DNA of 64,000 nucleotides from Clostridia bacterium (GTDB taxonomy: Bacteria; Bacillota; Clostridia; Lachnospirales; Lachnospiraceae), in NCBI GenBank assembly GCA_910574835.1, contig CAJTDE010000015.1:1-64000 (forward strand), given 5' to 3'. Below, one piece after another: positions 53,096 to 61,274 of the stretch. The position numbers were made by a program, and so were the translations under genes. The notes beneath the pieces are model-generated. The model worked only from the letters and a program-made list of their open reading frames with translations. It ran no database searches and was not told the DNA's origin. Each line of letters opens with the position of its first letter. Position 1 is the first letter of the stretch.

Positions 53096-53836
53096 TTATT
53101 CGCCGGGAGCTTCGTAGGCGTCACAGACCTCCTCGGCCTCTCCCATCATCCGAACATGGCCGTGATCAATCCAGATAGCCCGGTTGCAGATCTCTTTTAC
53201 CTGCTCAATGCTGTGGGACACAAATAATACGGTCGTATTCCGCTCCATCATTTCCCGGATGCGCTTTTTGCACTTGTTCTGGAACTGATAATCTCCTACG
53301 GCCAATATCTCATCCACAATCAAAATATCCGCATCTACAATGGTAGCAATCGAGAATCCCAGCCGCGCCAGCATACCGGAGGAAAAATTCTTGATGGGCA
53401 CATCCACAAAGCGCTCCAGACCGGCAAATGCTATGATATCGTCAAACCGCTCCTCCAGCATTTCCCTGGGGTAGCCAATCAAAGCGCCATTGAGAAATAT
53501 GTTCTCCCGCGCCGTCAGATCGTGGTCAAAGCCTGCTCCCAATTCAATCATGGGGGCGATTGTACCGGCAGTTTCCACGCTCCCCTTGGTGGGGCGGAGC
53601 ACTCCGGCTATGATTTTCAGCATGGTACTCTTTCCGGATCCGTTCATGCCCACAAGCCCTACGGAGTCGCCTTTTCGTATCTCAAAGCTTACATCATTTA
53701 AAGCCCAGAACTCTTCGTAAAAAAGCTGGCGCTTCAACGCTTTTATGACATACTCCTTGATGCTGTCTACCTTTTCTCTGGAGAGGTTGAAGCACATGGA
53801 TACATCCCTTACCTCTATGGCATTTTCTATCTTCAT
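53096..53836 (-). CDS. ABC exporter ATPase for polysaccharide (Wzt/TagH type)
   Basis: The 246-residue ATPase has Walker A GLVGMNGSGKSTMLKII, the signature NFSSGMLARLGFSIA, Walker B ADILIVDEIL, and the polysaccharide-type IELGAGFDHDLTARENIFLNG motif. It lacks the C-terminal carbohydrate-binding domain seen in some Wzt proteins. With the permease next door it exports the undecaprenyl-linked polymer. AGGAG precedes the ATG. Confidence 0.95.
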   Translation of the reverse strand: MKIENAIEVRDVSMCFNLSREKVDSIKEYVIKALKRQLFYEEFWALNDVSFEIRKGDSVGLVGMNGSGKSTMLKIIAGVLRPTKGSVETAGTIAPMIELGAGFDHDLTARENIFLNGALIGYPREMLEERFDDIIAFAGLERFVDVPIKNFSSGMLARLGFSIATIVDADILIVDEILAVGDYQFQNKCKKRIREMMERNTTVLFVSHSIEQVKEICNRAIWIDHGHVRMMGEAEEVCDAYEAPGE

Positions 53837-53880
53837 ATGTTGTCTCCTAATCCCTCTTCCGTCATTTACAAGCGTCTGCT

Positions 53881-54669
53881 CTATATTTTCAAAATAAAAG
53901 TATCCTGGGATTTCTTAAACACAAGGGAGCCTATCAGCAGGGCTATTGTGCACCACGCCAGGCTCTGAACGTGAAGAACAGCCGGCGCCGTCACTCCCTC
54001 AAGAACCACACAGCGGAATATTTTTATAAAACCCGTCATGGGATTCGCATTTACGATGAATACCACCCAGGCAGGGGCGTTTTCCAATATCTCCATCGGA
54101 TAGATGACCGGCGTCAAGTACATCCAGGCCGTAGTGATCACGCTGTACAGATGCATCAGATCCCGAAAGCTGACTGCCGCAGCGGATAAAAACAGACTGA
54201 CTCCTGTGGAAAAGAGCAGTACATACAAAAGGGGAAACACCGCCAAAAGAACCGTCGGCGTCACCCGCGCTCTTGTCACTATCATCACAATCACCAGGGC
54301 CACCATAGAGGAGAGAAGATTCACTCCGCTTGAAAGAACCTTGGACACAGGAAATAAATATTTCGGCACATACACCTTTTTAATCAACTCGCCGCTGTGA
54401 ACAATAGAACCCATAGCAATGCTGGTGGATTCGCTAAAAAAGTTGAAGATCAACTGTCCGCAGAGCAGATAGACGGGAAAGTTCTCAATATTTCCATACC
54501 GGGAAAAAAAGTAGGAAAATACGATGGAAAGTACGGTCATCATCAGCAGGGGATTGAGAACGGTCCACAAAAGGCCCAGAATGGAACGTCGGTATTTGGT
54601 TTTGATATCCCGGCTCACCAGCTGGCCGATGAGATTCCGGTATTTTACAAATACACTAAGTAAGCTCAC
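53881..54669 (-). CDS. ABC exporter permease for polysaccharide (Wzm/TagG type)
   Basis: The 262-residue protein has six helices and the ABC-2 pattern: RDIKTKYRRSILGLLWTVLNPLLMM, NFFSESTSIAMGSI, KKVYVPKYLFPVSKVLSS and YLTPVIYPMEILE. It pairs with the ATPase downstream. The start is GTG with AAAGGA before it. It overlaps the preceding gene by 14 bp. Confidence 0.95.
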   Translation of the reverse strand: MSLLSVFVKYRNLIGQLVSRDIKTKYRRSILGLLWTVLNPLLMMTVLSIVFSYFFSRYGNIENFPVYLLCGQLIFNFFSESTSIAMGSIVHSGELIKKVYVPKYLFPVSKVLSSGVNLLSSMVALVIVMIVTRARVTPTVLLAVFPLLYVLLFSTGVSLFLSAAAVSFRDLMHLYSVITTAWMYLTPVIYPMEILENAPAWVVFIVNANPMTGFIKIFRCVVLEGVTAPAVLHVQSLAWCTIALLIGSLVFKKSQDTFILKI

Positions 54670-55477
54670 GTCGGTATCCTTTCTGAATCATTCCGTTGAT
54701 CACCGCAATCAGCACAAAGGCCCCCAGCCATACCATGCCGAAGCGCAGGAAGCTGAAAACCAGCACTTGATCGTTGGGGCGCGGAGTTGAGTAGTAGGCG
54801 TTATTAAAGATAAACAGCTCAGAGCAAAGTGCCAGATAGACTGCCGCCAGGAAGGTCAAAATATTTCCTTTTCCGAAAATCACCTTCATGGGTCCTCTCG
54901 CATCATGCTGAAGCTTCCAGATACCGGTGGCGTAGATGTCTTCCTCCTCGATCTTAAGCCTGCGGTTTTCCTGCTCCAGTGTACGGTTCTGGTTCATAGC
55001 CAGCTCCAGTTTATTCAGAAGCTGTTCCTTTTCCTTTTCCGATACACTGTGCTTTTTGATCTCCTGCCAGTAGTCCTTTTCTCCCGGACCAAGCTCCAGA
55101 ACCTGGAAGCACACCTTTGCCTTTGCAAGCTTCAGACAGAGGGCTTCATCTACGAAGAACTTTGGATCCTTGTGAAGATAAACAAAGATTGGTTCAAAGT
55201 CTACATCACTGTTTGTTTTGATGCGGGATCGCTCTATAGTCTTGGATTCTCCGTCCTCATAGGTGAGCGTAAGTTCCAAAAGCTTGACCATACTGCTGTC
55301 CTCCAGAAGCGGATCAAAACGAAAGCCGCAGGTATGCTCAAATATGCTTAAATCAAATTCTAAGGTTATGGTTTCTCCGGAAGTACAGGTATATTCCGCC
55401 TGCAAGGAATCCTCCGGGCGAAAATCCTTTCCTGTGTCTATAAATACCTCGGCCGTAAGCCGTTTGCTGTCTTCCAT
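54656..55477 (-). CDS. beta-domain, coiled-coil membrane protein of the export unit
   Basis: The 273-residue protein has a beta-rich front (residues 1-130, with CGFRFDPLLEDSSMVKLLELTL, a pattern seen in front of some rhamnan-type glycosyltransferases). A coiled coil follows (about 150-185), then two helices (about 207-225 and 238-262). I know no named family. It overlaps the permease gene and could serve as the carbohydrate-binding part missing from the ATPase, by inference. Confidence 0.65.
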   Translation of the reverse strand: MEDSKRLTAEVFIDTGKDFRPEDSLQAEYTCTSGETITLEFDLSIFEHTCGFRFDPLLEDSSMVKLLELTLTYEDGESKTIERSRIKTNSDVDFEPIFVYLHKDPKFFVDEALCLKLAKAKVCFQVLELGPGEKDYWQEIKKHSVSEKEKEQLLNKLELAMNQNRTLEQENRRLKIEEEDIYATGIWKLQHDARGPMKVIFGKGNILTFLAAVYLALCSELFIFNNAYYSTPRPNDQVLVFSFLRFGMVWLGAFVLIAVINGMIQKGYRRELT

Positions 55478-55479
55478 GC

Positions 55480-56046
55480 TTATTTTTCCTCTTTTTCAGC
55501 CTTCCACGCTTTTATGCCGCCCCATTTCTGATCTTTCTCAGATATGGTTAATTCCATTCCTTCCGGTATGGGCCATGCCACGCCGATGTCCGGATCGTTC
55601 CAGGCCAGACCTCCCTCGTCATTGGCGTGATAGAAGTCGGTGCATTTGTAGGCAAATTCTGCATAATCGGATAATACCAGGAAGCCGTGGGCAAAGTTCT
55701 TTGGGATAAAGAACTGCTTTTTGTTTTCTGCCGATAAGATAACCCCGTACCATTGTCCGTAGGTTGGGGAGTCTTCCCGCAGATCTACGGCCACATCAAA
55801 GACTTCTCCGCTGATTACGCGGACGATTTTGTCCTGGGGGTGGTTGATCTGGAAATGGAGGCCGCGCAAAACGCCTTTTTTGGAGGCAGATTGATTGTCC
55901 TGGACAAATTCCATGTCTATTCCGGCTTCTTTGAAGTCATTATAGTTGTAGGTTTCCATAAAATAGCCCCGTTCGTCGCCGAATACGGAGGGGGTTATGA
56001 TTTTGAGGCCCGCGATGGGGCAGGTTTCTACGGTTATTTTTGACAT
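55480..56046 (-). CDS. rfbC: dTDP-4-dehydrorhamnose 3,5-epimerase
   Basis: The 188-residue cupin enzyme shows GLKIITPSVFGDERGYFMETYN, SKKGVLRGLHFQI (catalytic His), VISGEVFDVAVDLR and FAHGFLVLSDYAEFAYKCTDFY. It makes dTDP-4-keto-rhamnose from the RfbB product. GGGAG precedes the ATG. The final reductase RfbD is not in the window. Confidence 0.95.
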   Translation of the reverse strand: MSKITVETCPIAGLKIITPSVFGDERGYFMETYNYNDFKEAGIDMEFVQDNQSASKKGVLRGLHFQINHPQDKIVRVISGEVFDVAVDLREDSPTYGQWYGVILSAENKKQFFIPKNFAHGFLVLSDYAEFAYKCTDFYHANDEGGLAWNDPDIGVAWPIPEGMELTISEKDQKWGGIKAWKAEKEEK

Positions 56047-56083
56047 TTGTGGTATTCTCCCTTAGGATTTTATATAGGCGGAC

Positions 56084-56174
56084 GCAGGAGAACAAAAATA
56101 TTCTCCCTGCCGCTTCGATTGACTCGCTCCGCTCCGTACATAGGCGCTTAGGGAGAATATTTTTGTTCTCCTGC
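56084..56174. repeat. perfect 25-bp inverted repeat between rfbA and rfbC
   Basis: The arms at 56084-56108 and 56150-56174 are exact reverse complements (GCAGGAGAACAAA... against ...TTTGTTCTCCTGC) around a 41-base loop. It lies in the 191-bp gap between rfbA and rfbC. It could act as a terminator, a processing site or a small mobile repeat. Confidence 0.85.
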
Positions 56175-56237
56175 TGATATTCGGAAACGTGCGGTGTGGC
56201 CGCAAAATGTTTTTAGTTGGGATGGCTCCTGTAATGG

Positions 56238-57107
56238 TTATAGGCCGTTGGCTACGTCGGTCAGGTATTGGCCGTAGGCGGTTTTCATTAGGGGGGCGGC
56301 CAGCTTCAGGAGCTGGTCTTTGTTTATGAAGCCGCGTTTGTAGGCTATCTCCTCGATGCAGGAGATGTAGAGGCCCTGGCGCTTCTGGAAGGCGGCTACG
56401 AAATCAGCGGCGTCTAAAAGGGCGTCGTGGTTGCCGGTGTCCAGCCAGGCGAAGCCGCGGCCCAGGGTTTCTACATGGAGGGTACCCCGGCGGAGGTATT
56501 CGTTGTTGACGCTGGTGATCTCGATCTCGCCGCGGGTGGAGGGTTTTACGTTTTTGGCTATTTCTACGACATCGTTGTCATAGAAGTAGAGGCCCGGTAC
56601 GGCGTAGTTGGACTTGGGATTTACGGGCTTTTCCTCGATGGAGAGGGCTTTGCCGTCTTTGTCAAAGGCTACGACGCCGTATTCTCTGGGGTCTTTTACA
56701 TAGTAGCCGAAGATGGTGGCGCCCTCGGTGCGGGAGGCGGCATTTTTCAGAACTTGGGAAAAGCTTTGTCCGTAGAAGATATTATCTCCTAAAACTAAGG
56801 CTACCTGATCGGTTCCGATGAATTTTTCTCCTATGATAAATGCGTCGGCCAGTCCTCTTGGATATTCCTGTATGGCGTAGTGCATCTCCATGCCGAGCTG
56901 AGAGCCGTCGCCTAACAGCTCTTCAAATACGGGAAGATCCCGGGGGGTGGAAATAATAAGCACCTCGCGGATGCCGGCCAGCATCAGGGTGGACAGCGGG
57001 TAGTAGATCATGGGCTTGTCGTAGACGGGCATGAGCTGCTTGGATATTGCTTTTGTGAGAGGATAGAGCCTTGTTCCGGCTCCGCCTGCCAGGATAATTC
57101 CTTTCAT
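56238..57107 (-). CDS. rfbA: glucose-1-phosphate thymidylyltransferase
   Basis: The 289-residue enzyme makes dTDP-glucose. [49 protein letters not shown] and [14 protein letters not shown] are family hallmarks. GGAGG lies ten bases before the ATG and belongs to the recurring GGAACTGGAATGGAGG element. It lies between rfbB and rfbC. Confidence 0.96.
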   Translation of the reverse strand: MKGIILAGGAGTRLYPLTKAISKQLMPVYDKPMIYYPLSTLMLAGIREVLIISTPRDLPVFEELLGDGSQLGMEMHYAIQEYPRGLADAFIIGEKFIGTDQVALVLGDNIFYGQSFSQVLKNAASRTEGATIFGYYVKDPREYGVVAFDKDGKALSIEEKPVNPKSNYAVPGLYFYDNDVVEIAKNVKPSTRGEIEITSVNNEYLRRGTLHVETLGRGFAWLDTGNHDALLDAADFVAAFQKRQGLYISCIEEIAYKRGFINKDQLLKLAAPLMKTAYGQYLTDVANGL

Positions 57108-57123
57108 ATTGTAAAGACCTCCA

Positions 57124-57260
57124 TTCCAGTTCCGTAAATTCTTATCCGGCGCCCTTTACCTGGAAGAATTTACGGCCGCAAAACCATGCGTCCGCAAATC
57201 CTTCCGGCACCGGATAAAAATTTACTGTTTCCAGTTCCGTTCCGTAAATTCTTATCCGGT
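57124..57260 (-). repeat. structured leader element before rfbA
   Basis: TTCCAGTTCCG occurs at 57124 and 57229. On the minus strand CCGGATAAGAATTTA and TAAATTTTTATCCGG (57209-57260) pair around GGAACGGAACTGGAAACAG, the same cap as in the pyrE leader but on a different stem. A second stem pairs GTAAATTCTT (57134-57143) with AAGAATTTAC (57164-57173). Confidence 0.75.
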
Positions 57261-57326
57261 ACAAAACTGCTGTTTTTAACGCGCGTGAGGGACAGGCACT
57301 TTTTCCAGCGTCTGCCCCTGTTCTTT

Positions 57327-58409
57327 TTATTTTACCTGATACATTTCTTCATAGTATTTCTGATAGCCGCCGCTTGTAACGTTTTTCATCCAATCCTCGT
57401 GTTCGAAGAACCATTGGATGGTGAGGCGGATGCCTTCTTTGAACATGGTCTCCGGATACCAGCCTATTTCTTCCTTTATCTTATCCGGTGCTATGGCATA
57501 GCGGCGATCATGGCCCTTGCGGTCTTCTACGTAAGTGATCAGGTCTTTGCTGACGAGGGCTTTTCTCGGATCATCCTCTGCCAGCATATCCTGAAGGGTT
57601 TCCAGGATAATATTAACAATCTCTATGTTTTGCTTTTCATTGTGTCCGCCGATGTTGTAGCGTTCTCCCAGGCGGCCCTTTTCCTGTACCATATCAATTG
57701 CTTTGGCATGATCGTCTACATAGAGCCAATCGCGGACGTTCTTGCCGTCGCCGTATACTGGAAGCTTTTTTCCCTGTAAAGCATTGTTGATAATTAGGGG
57801 AATCAGCTTTTCGGGGAACTGATACGGGCCGTAGTTGTTGCTGCAGCTTGTAATGTTGACGGGAAACTTGTAGGTATCCCAGTACGCCTTAGTCAGCATA
57901 TCCCCGGATGCCTTGCTGGCTGAGTAGGGGCTGTGAGGTGCAAACGGCGTTGTCTCATAGAAATAGGTATCCCCTTCTTCCAGTGATCCATACACTTCAT
58001 CCGTAGATACATACAGGAAACGCTTGTCCTCTTTGTAAGTCCCGTCGGGCAGCTCCCAGGCTTTCTTGGCTGCATTCAGCATCACCAGGGTACCGAGTAC
58101 ATTGGTCTCTACAAAGATCTCCGGGTTGCGGATGCTGCGGTCTACATGGCTTTCCGCCGCAAAATGCACTACTCTGTCGATATCATTTTCTTCAAATATC
58201 TTTTCAATTGCTTCTCTGTCGCGGATATCTGCCCGAACAAAGGTGTAGTTGTCCTGATTTTCCACATCCTTTAGGTTCTCCAAATTGCCTGCATAGGTGA
58301 GAGCATCTACATTGATAATGCGGATACTGTCGCCGTACTTGCGAAACATGTAATGAATATAGTTAGAGCCGATGAAGCCGGCTCCGCCGGTAACGAGATA
58401 GGTTCTCAT
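57327..58409 (-). CDS. rfbB: dTDP-glucose 4,6-dehydratase
   Basis: The 360-residue short-chain dehydrogenase has TYLVTGGAGFIGSNYIHY (NAD site), FAAESHVDRSI, VSTDEVYG, and YSASKASGDML with the catalytic Tyr and Lys. It makes dTDP-4-keto-6-deoxyglucose, used both for rhamnose and by the WecE-type aminotransferase. The ATG at 58409 follows GGAGG by 11 bases. It is the first gene of the long leftward locus. Confidence 0.96.
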   Translation of the reverse strand: MRTYLVTGGAGFIGSNYIHYMFRKYGDSIRIINVDALTYAGNLENLKDVENQDNYTFVRADIRDREAIEKIFEENDIDRVVHFAAESHVDRSIRNPEIFVETNVLGTLVMLNAAKKAWELPDGTYKEDKRFLYVSTDEVYGSLEEGDTYFYETTPFAPHSPYSASKASGDMLTKAYWDTYKFPVNITSCSNNYGPYQFPEKLIPLIINNALQGKKLPVYGDGKNVRDWLYVDDHAKAIDMVQEKGRLGERYNIGGHNEKQNIEIVNIILETLQDMLAEDDPRKALVSKDLITYVEDRKGHDRRYAIAPDKIKEEIGWYPETMFKEGIRLTIQWFFEHEDWMKNVTSGGYQKYYEEMYQVK

Positions 58410-58491
58410 TTGATAATTTTCCTCCAAAATATTTACTTTTTAGTATAGCTTAGACAGTAAAATATCCTCAGTCTTACTCATAGATATGGGT

Positions 58492-58520
58492 ATTATAGCA
58501 TTAAATGGAAGATAGGGCAA
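58492..58520 (-). promoter_or_regulatory. promoter of the polysaccharide locus
   Basis: Minus-strand TTGCCC (58515-58520) and TATAAT (58492-58497), 17 bp apart, about 80 bp before rfbB. Confidence 0.75.
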
Positions 58521-58537
58521 CTATAAGACTAATTTAT

Positions 58538-58566
58538 TTGACAAACTTTGCCTGATTAGATATAGT
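58538..58566 (+). promoter_or_regulatory. promoter of the divergent membrane-protein unit
   Basis: TTGACA (58538-58543) and TATAGT (58561-58566), 17 bp apart, about 90 bp before the first plus-strand gene. Confidence 0.75.
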
Positions 58567-58657
58567 TATTTCAAATAGAAGTAATTCAAAAGATTTTATA
58601 TATATCCGTCTCGGCTCATTGCTATTGTGGATAAAAATTTATACCAAGGATGAAATC

Positions 58658-60169
58658 ATGAAAAAATATATTCTACGTTTAAAAAATCTGTCATTTTATG
58701 AAAAACTATATGCTATCCTACTCTTTATCCTAATTGCCTGCATCTTGCCGCTTTTATACATGGGCCTTTTTTCCCATCCCATAGGAGATGATTACAATTA
58801 TGGGATGTATGGTCATCTTGCATGGGAAAACACCGGTTCATTGTTTGAAGTGTTCAAAGCAGCCCTTTTAACATCAAAAACAGATTGGCTGGGTTATCAG
58901 GGAACTTTTGCCTCTTCCTTTTTCATGGCTCTCCAGCCTGCTGTCATCAGTGAAAGATTATATGCTCTTACCCCTTTTATCATGCTTTTTATGCTGGTTT
59001 TTTCAACAAGTCTTTTTCTTTATATAGTATTGGTTAAATGTTTTAAAATTCCGGCAATTTATTGTAAGCTTACCACATGTGTCCTTCTAATTCTAAGTAT
59101 TGAACTTTTGGATACTCCCTCTGAAGCCTTTTTCTGGTATTGCGGAGCTGTGCATTACGAATTTATGCACTCTTGTATGCTGATTCTTTTTTCTGTTCTA
59201 CTTTATTCTTTTGTAGAAAAAAAAGGATTCTTGTATACATTTCTAACACTTCCATTTGCTGTTTGTTGCGGAGGCGCCAACCTTATAACTGCCTTATTTA
59301 CTACAATATTATTAACCTTTTGCCTCTGTTGTCTGGTATTCTTAAAAAAGAAGCGGGAACTTATTATCTTTCTACCAACATTCTTAACCGGAGCTGCCGC
59401 TTTTTCTCTAAACGTGGCTGCTCCCGGAAACCTTATAAGGGAGGCTGATATTGTCTCCAACCTACCTGCTATAGAAGCTATCTATTATGCATTTCAATTT
59501 GGGCTGGATTATATAGGAAAATGGACAAATATCTATATCCTTGCCGCATTTTTGTTTTTAATGCCTATAGTCTGGTCTGCAACCACACATTTACCAGTTA
59601 AGCTTCGCTTTCCTGGTCTCTTTTCATTCTTCAGTTTTTGCCTTTTATCTTCCATGTTCGCACCTGTAACATATGCTTTGGGGACTGCTGTTATTTGGGG
59701 ACGAACATTGAATATTATCATGCAGGCCTATTATCTTCTACTGTTTTTAAACCTTTTCTATTGGATTGGGTGGCTGCAGCAGACTCTTCAGGGGCTTTCT
59801 TCTGAATCATTCCAGCATGTCAGCCGGCTCTTCCAATCCCTATTTGGAAAATATCGCAATCAATTTGTGCTGTTCTTAAGTGCTTTTTTATTATTTTCTA
59901 TTCTTTGTACAGGAGAAAGGGAACTTACAACCAAATCTGCTATACATGATTTAAGAAAAGGGTATGCACAAACTTATCATCGTGAGACCTTACATCGCAT
60001 TGCCTTGCTCAGTATGGAAGGCGTTGATGAGGTCTGGGTTCCAAATTATACCGTAAGACCTTGGCTTCTTGACTTTGAAGATATCTCTACAGATCCCTCC
60101 CACTGGAGAAATCGAAATCTTGCTAACTGGTATCAGAAAAAGATTGTACATCTTTCTATCATTTATTAA
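58658..60169 (+). CDS. DUF6056-like polytopic membrane protein
   Basis: The 503-residue protein has about 11 helices. GLFSHPIGDDYNYGMYGHLAW follows helix one and places an acidic pair where GT-C enzymes have their catalytic residue; YWCGAVHYEFMHS-type motifs follow (read FFWYCGAVHYEF). The pattern recalls DUF6056 proteins. The ATG at 58658 follows AAGGATGAAATC; the in-frame start at 58619 lacks a site. It probably decorates glycan or lipid outside the cell. Confidence 0.75.
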   Translation: MKKYILRLKNLSFYEKLYAILLFILIACILPLLYMGLFSHPIGDDYNYGMYGHLAWENTGSLFEVFKAALLTSKTDWLGYQGTFASSFFMALQPAVISERLYALTPFIMLFMLVFSTSLFLYIVLVKCFKIPAIYCKLTTCVLLILSIELLDTPSEAFFWYCGAVHYEFMHSCMLILFSVLLYSFVEKKGFLYTFLTLPFAVCCGGANLITALFTTILLTFCLCCLVFLKKKRELIIFLPTFLTGAAAFSLNVAAPGNLIREADIVSNLPAIEAIYYAFQFGLDYIGKWTNIYILAAFLFLMPIVWSATTHLPVKLRFPGLFSFFSFCLLSSMFAPVTYALGTAVIWGRTLNIIMQAYYLLLFLNLFYWIGWLQQTLQGLSSESFQHVSRLFQSLFGKYRNQFVLFLSAFLLFSILCTGERELTTKSAIHDLRKGYAQTYHRETLHRIALLSMEGVDEVWVPNYTVRPWLLDFEDISTDPSHWRNRNLANWYQKKIVHLSIIY

Positions 60170-60187
60170 ACCATATGGAGTAACGCT

Positions 60188-61273
60188 ATGAATAGCATTG
60201 TTATAATTCCTGCACTGAATCCGCCTGAATATCTTATTTCCTATGCAGATGAACTGATTGACTCCGGCGCTAACGAGCTTCTAATTGTAGACGACGGAAG
60301 TTCTCCTGAAAAGCAGTTTATTTTCAAAGAGCTGTCCCTGCGTCCTCAATGTCATGTCCTGGTTCATAAGAATAACCTTGGAAAAGGGCGGGCTTTGAAG
60401 GATGCCTTCTCCTACATATTATCCGAAGAAAAATATTATGGAAAGAGTGTGATTACCGCCGACTCCGACGGTCAGCATCTTGTACGTGATATTCTCCGGC
60501 TGGATGCACAGATGCAGCTAACAAATCCTGCGGATACTTCCCATCTGTATCTCGGCTGCAGAAATTTTGATAAGGAAGATATCCCCTGGCGAAGCCGCTT
60601 TGGGAACCGGCTGACTTCGGCCTTATTTCGGCTGCTGTATAAAGAATCTGTTATGGATACGCAGACGGGACTGCGGGGGATTCCTTATGCGCTGCTGGAG
60701 CTTTTAACGCAATTAAAGGGAGAGCGATTTGAGTTTGAGATGAATATGCTGACGGAAATTGCCCTGAAGAAAATTCCCTTTGAGATTGTGGAGATTGAAA
60801 CGATTTATCTGGATAACAATTCGGAATCGCATTTTCGGCCTGTTGCAGATTCCTTCCGGATATATGGGATTCTTTTGGGGAATTTTTTTAAGTATTTTAT
60901 TTCGTCGGTGCTTTCGGCGTTGTTGGATCTGACCATTTTTATTCTTGGCGACCGGCTGCTTCCGGACAGTTCCTTTCATATCCTGGAAGCTACGGTGATT
61001 GCCCGCATGGTTTCATCCCTGTTTAATTACTGGTGCAATCGGAAGATCGTTTTTCAGGATAAAGGAAATACCAAGGACTCTCTCCTCAAATATTATTTTT
61101 TATGCATTCTTGTAATGCTGAGCTCCGCAGGACTGGTAAGCCTGTTCTCCTTTCTTCCGGTCCCCAATGCCGTAATCAAGGCTGTGGTAGATACCATTCT
61201 GTATCTTTTCAATTATTATATACAGAGACACTTTATCTTTTCCTATCAAGCAAATACGTCAGGAGGAATATAA
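60188..61273 (+). CDS. GT2-GtrA fusion
   Basis: The 361-residue protein joins a GT-A domain (SIVIIPALNPPEYLISYA, LLIVDDGSSPEKQ, NNLGKGRALKDAF, VITADSDGQH) to a C-terminal GtrA-like four-helix domain from about residue 232 (FFKYFISSVLSALLDLTIFI ... LFNYWCNRKIVF). One chain would thus load a sugar on undecaprenyl phosphate and help flip it. GGAG precedes the ATG, and it is followed one base later by another GT-C-like gene. Confidence 0.88.
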   Translation: MNSIVIIPALNPPEYLISYADELIDSGANELLIVDDGSSPEKQFIFKELSLRPQCHVLVHKNNLGKGRALKDAFSYILSEEKYYGKSVITADSDGQHLVRDILRLDAQMQLTNPADTSHLYLGCRNFDKEDIPWRSRFGNRLTSALFRLLYKESVMDTQTGLRGIPYALLELLTQLKGERFEFEMNMLTEIALKKIPFEIVEIETIYLDNNSESHFRPVADSFRIYGILLGNFFKYFISSVLSALLDLTIFILGDRLLPDSSFHILEATVIARMVSSLFNYWCNRKIVFQDKGNTKDSLLKYYFLCILVMLSSAGLVSLFSFLPVPNAVIKAVVDTILYLFNYYIQRHFIFSYQANTSGGI

Positions 61274-61274
61274 A

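Noticed and set aside
55753-56792. plus-strand frames over rfbC and rfbA
   Set aside because: Glycine/valine-rich shadows of known dTDP-rhamnose genes.
57262-57326. terminator after rfbB
   Set aside because: Only imperfect GACAGG/CCTGTT pairing over a long loop, without a clear T run on the minus strand.
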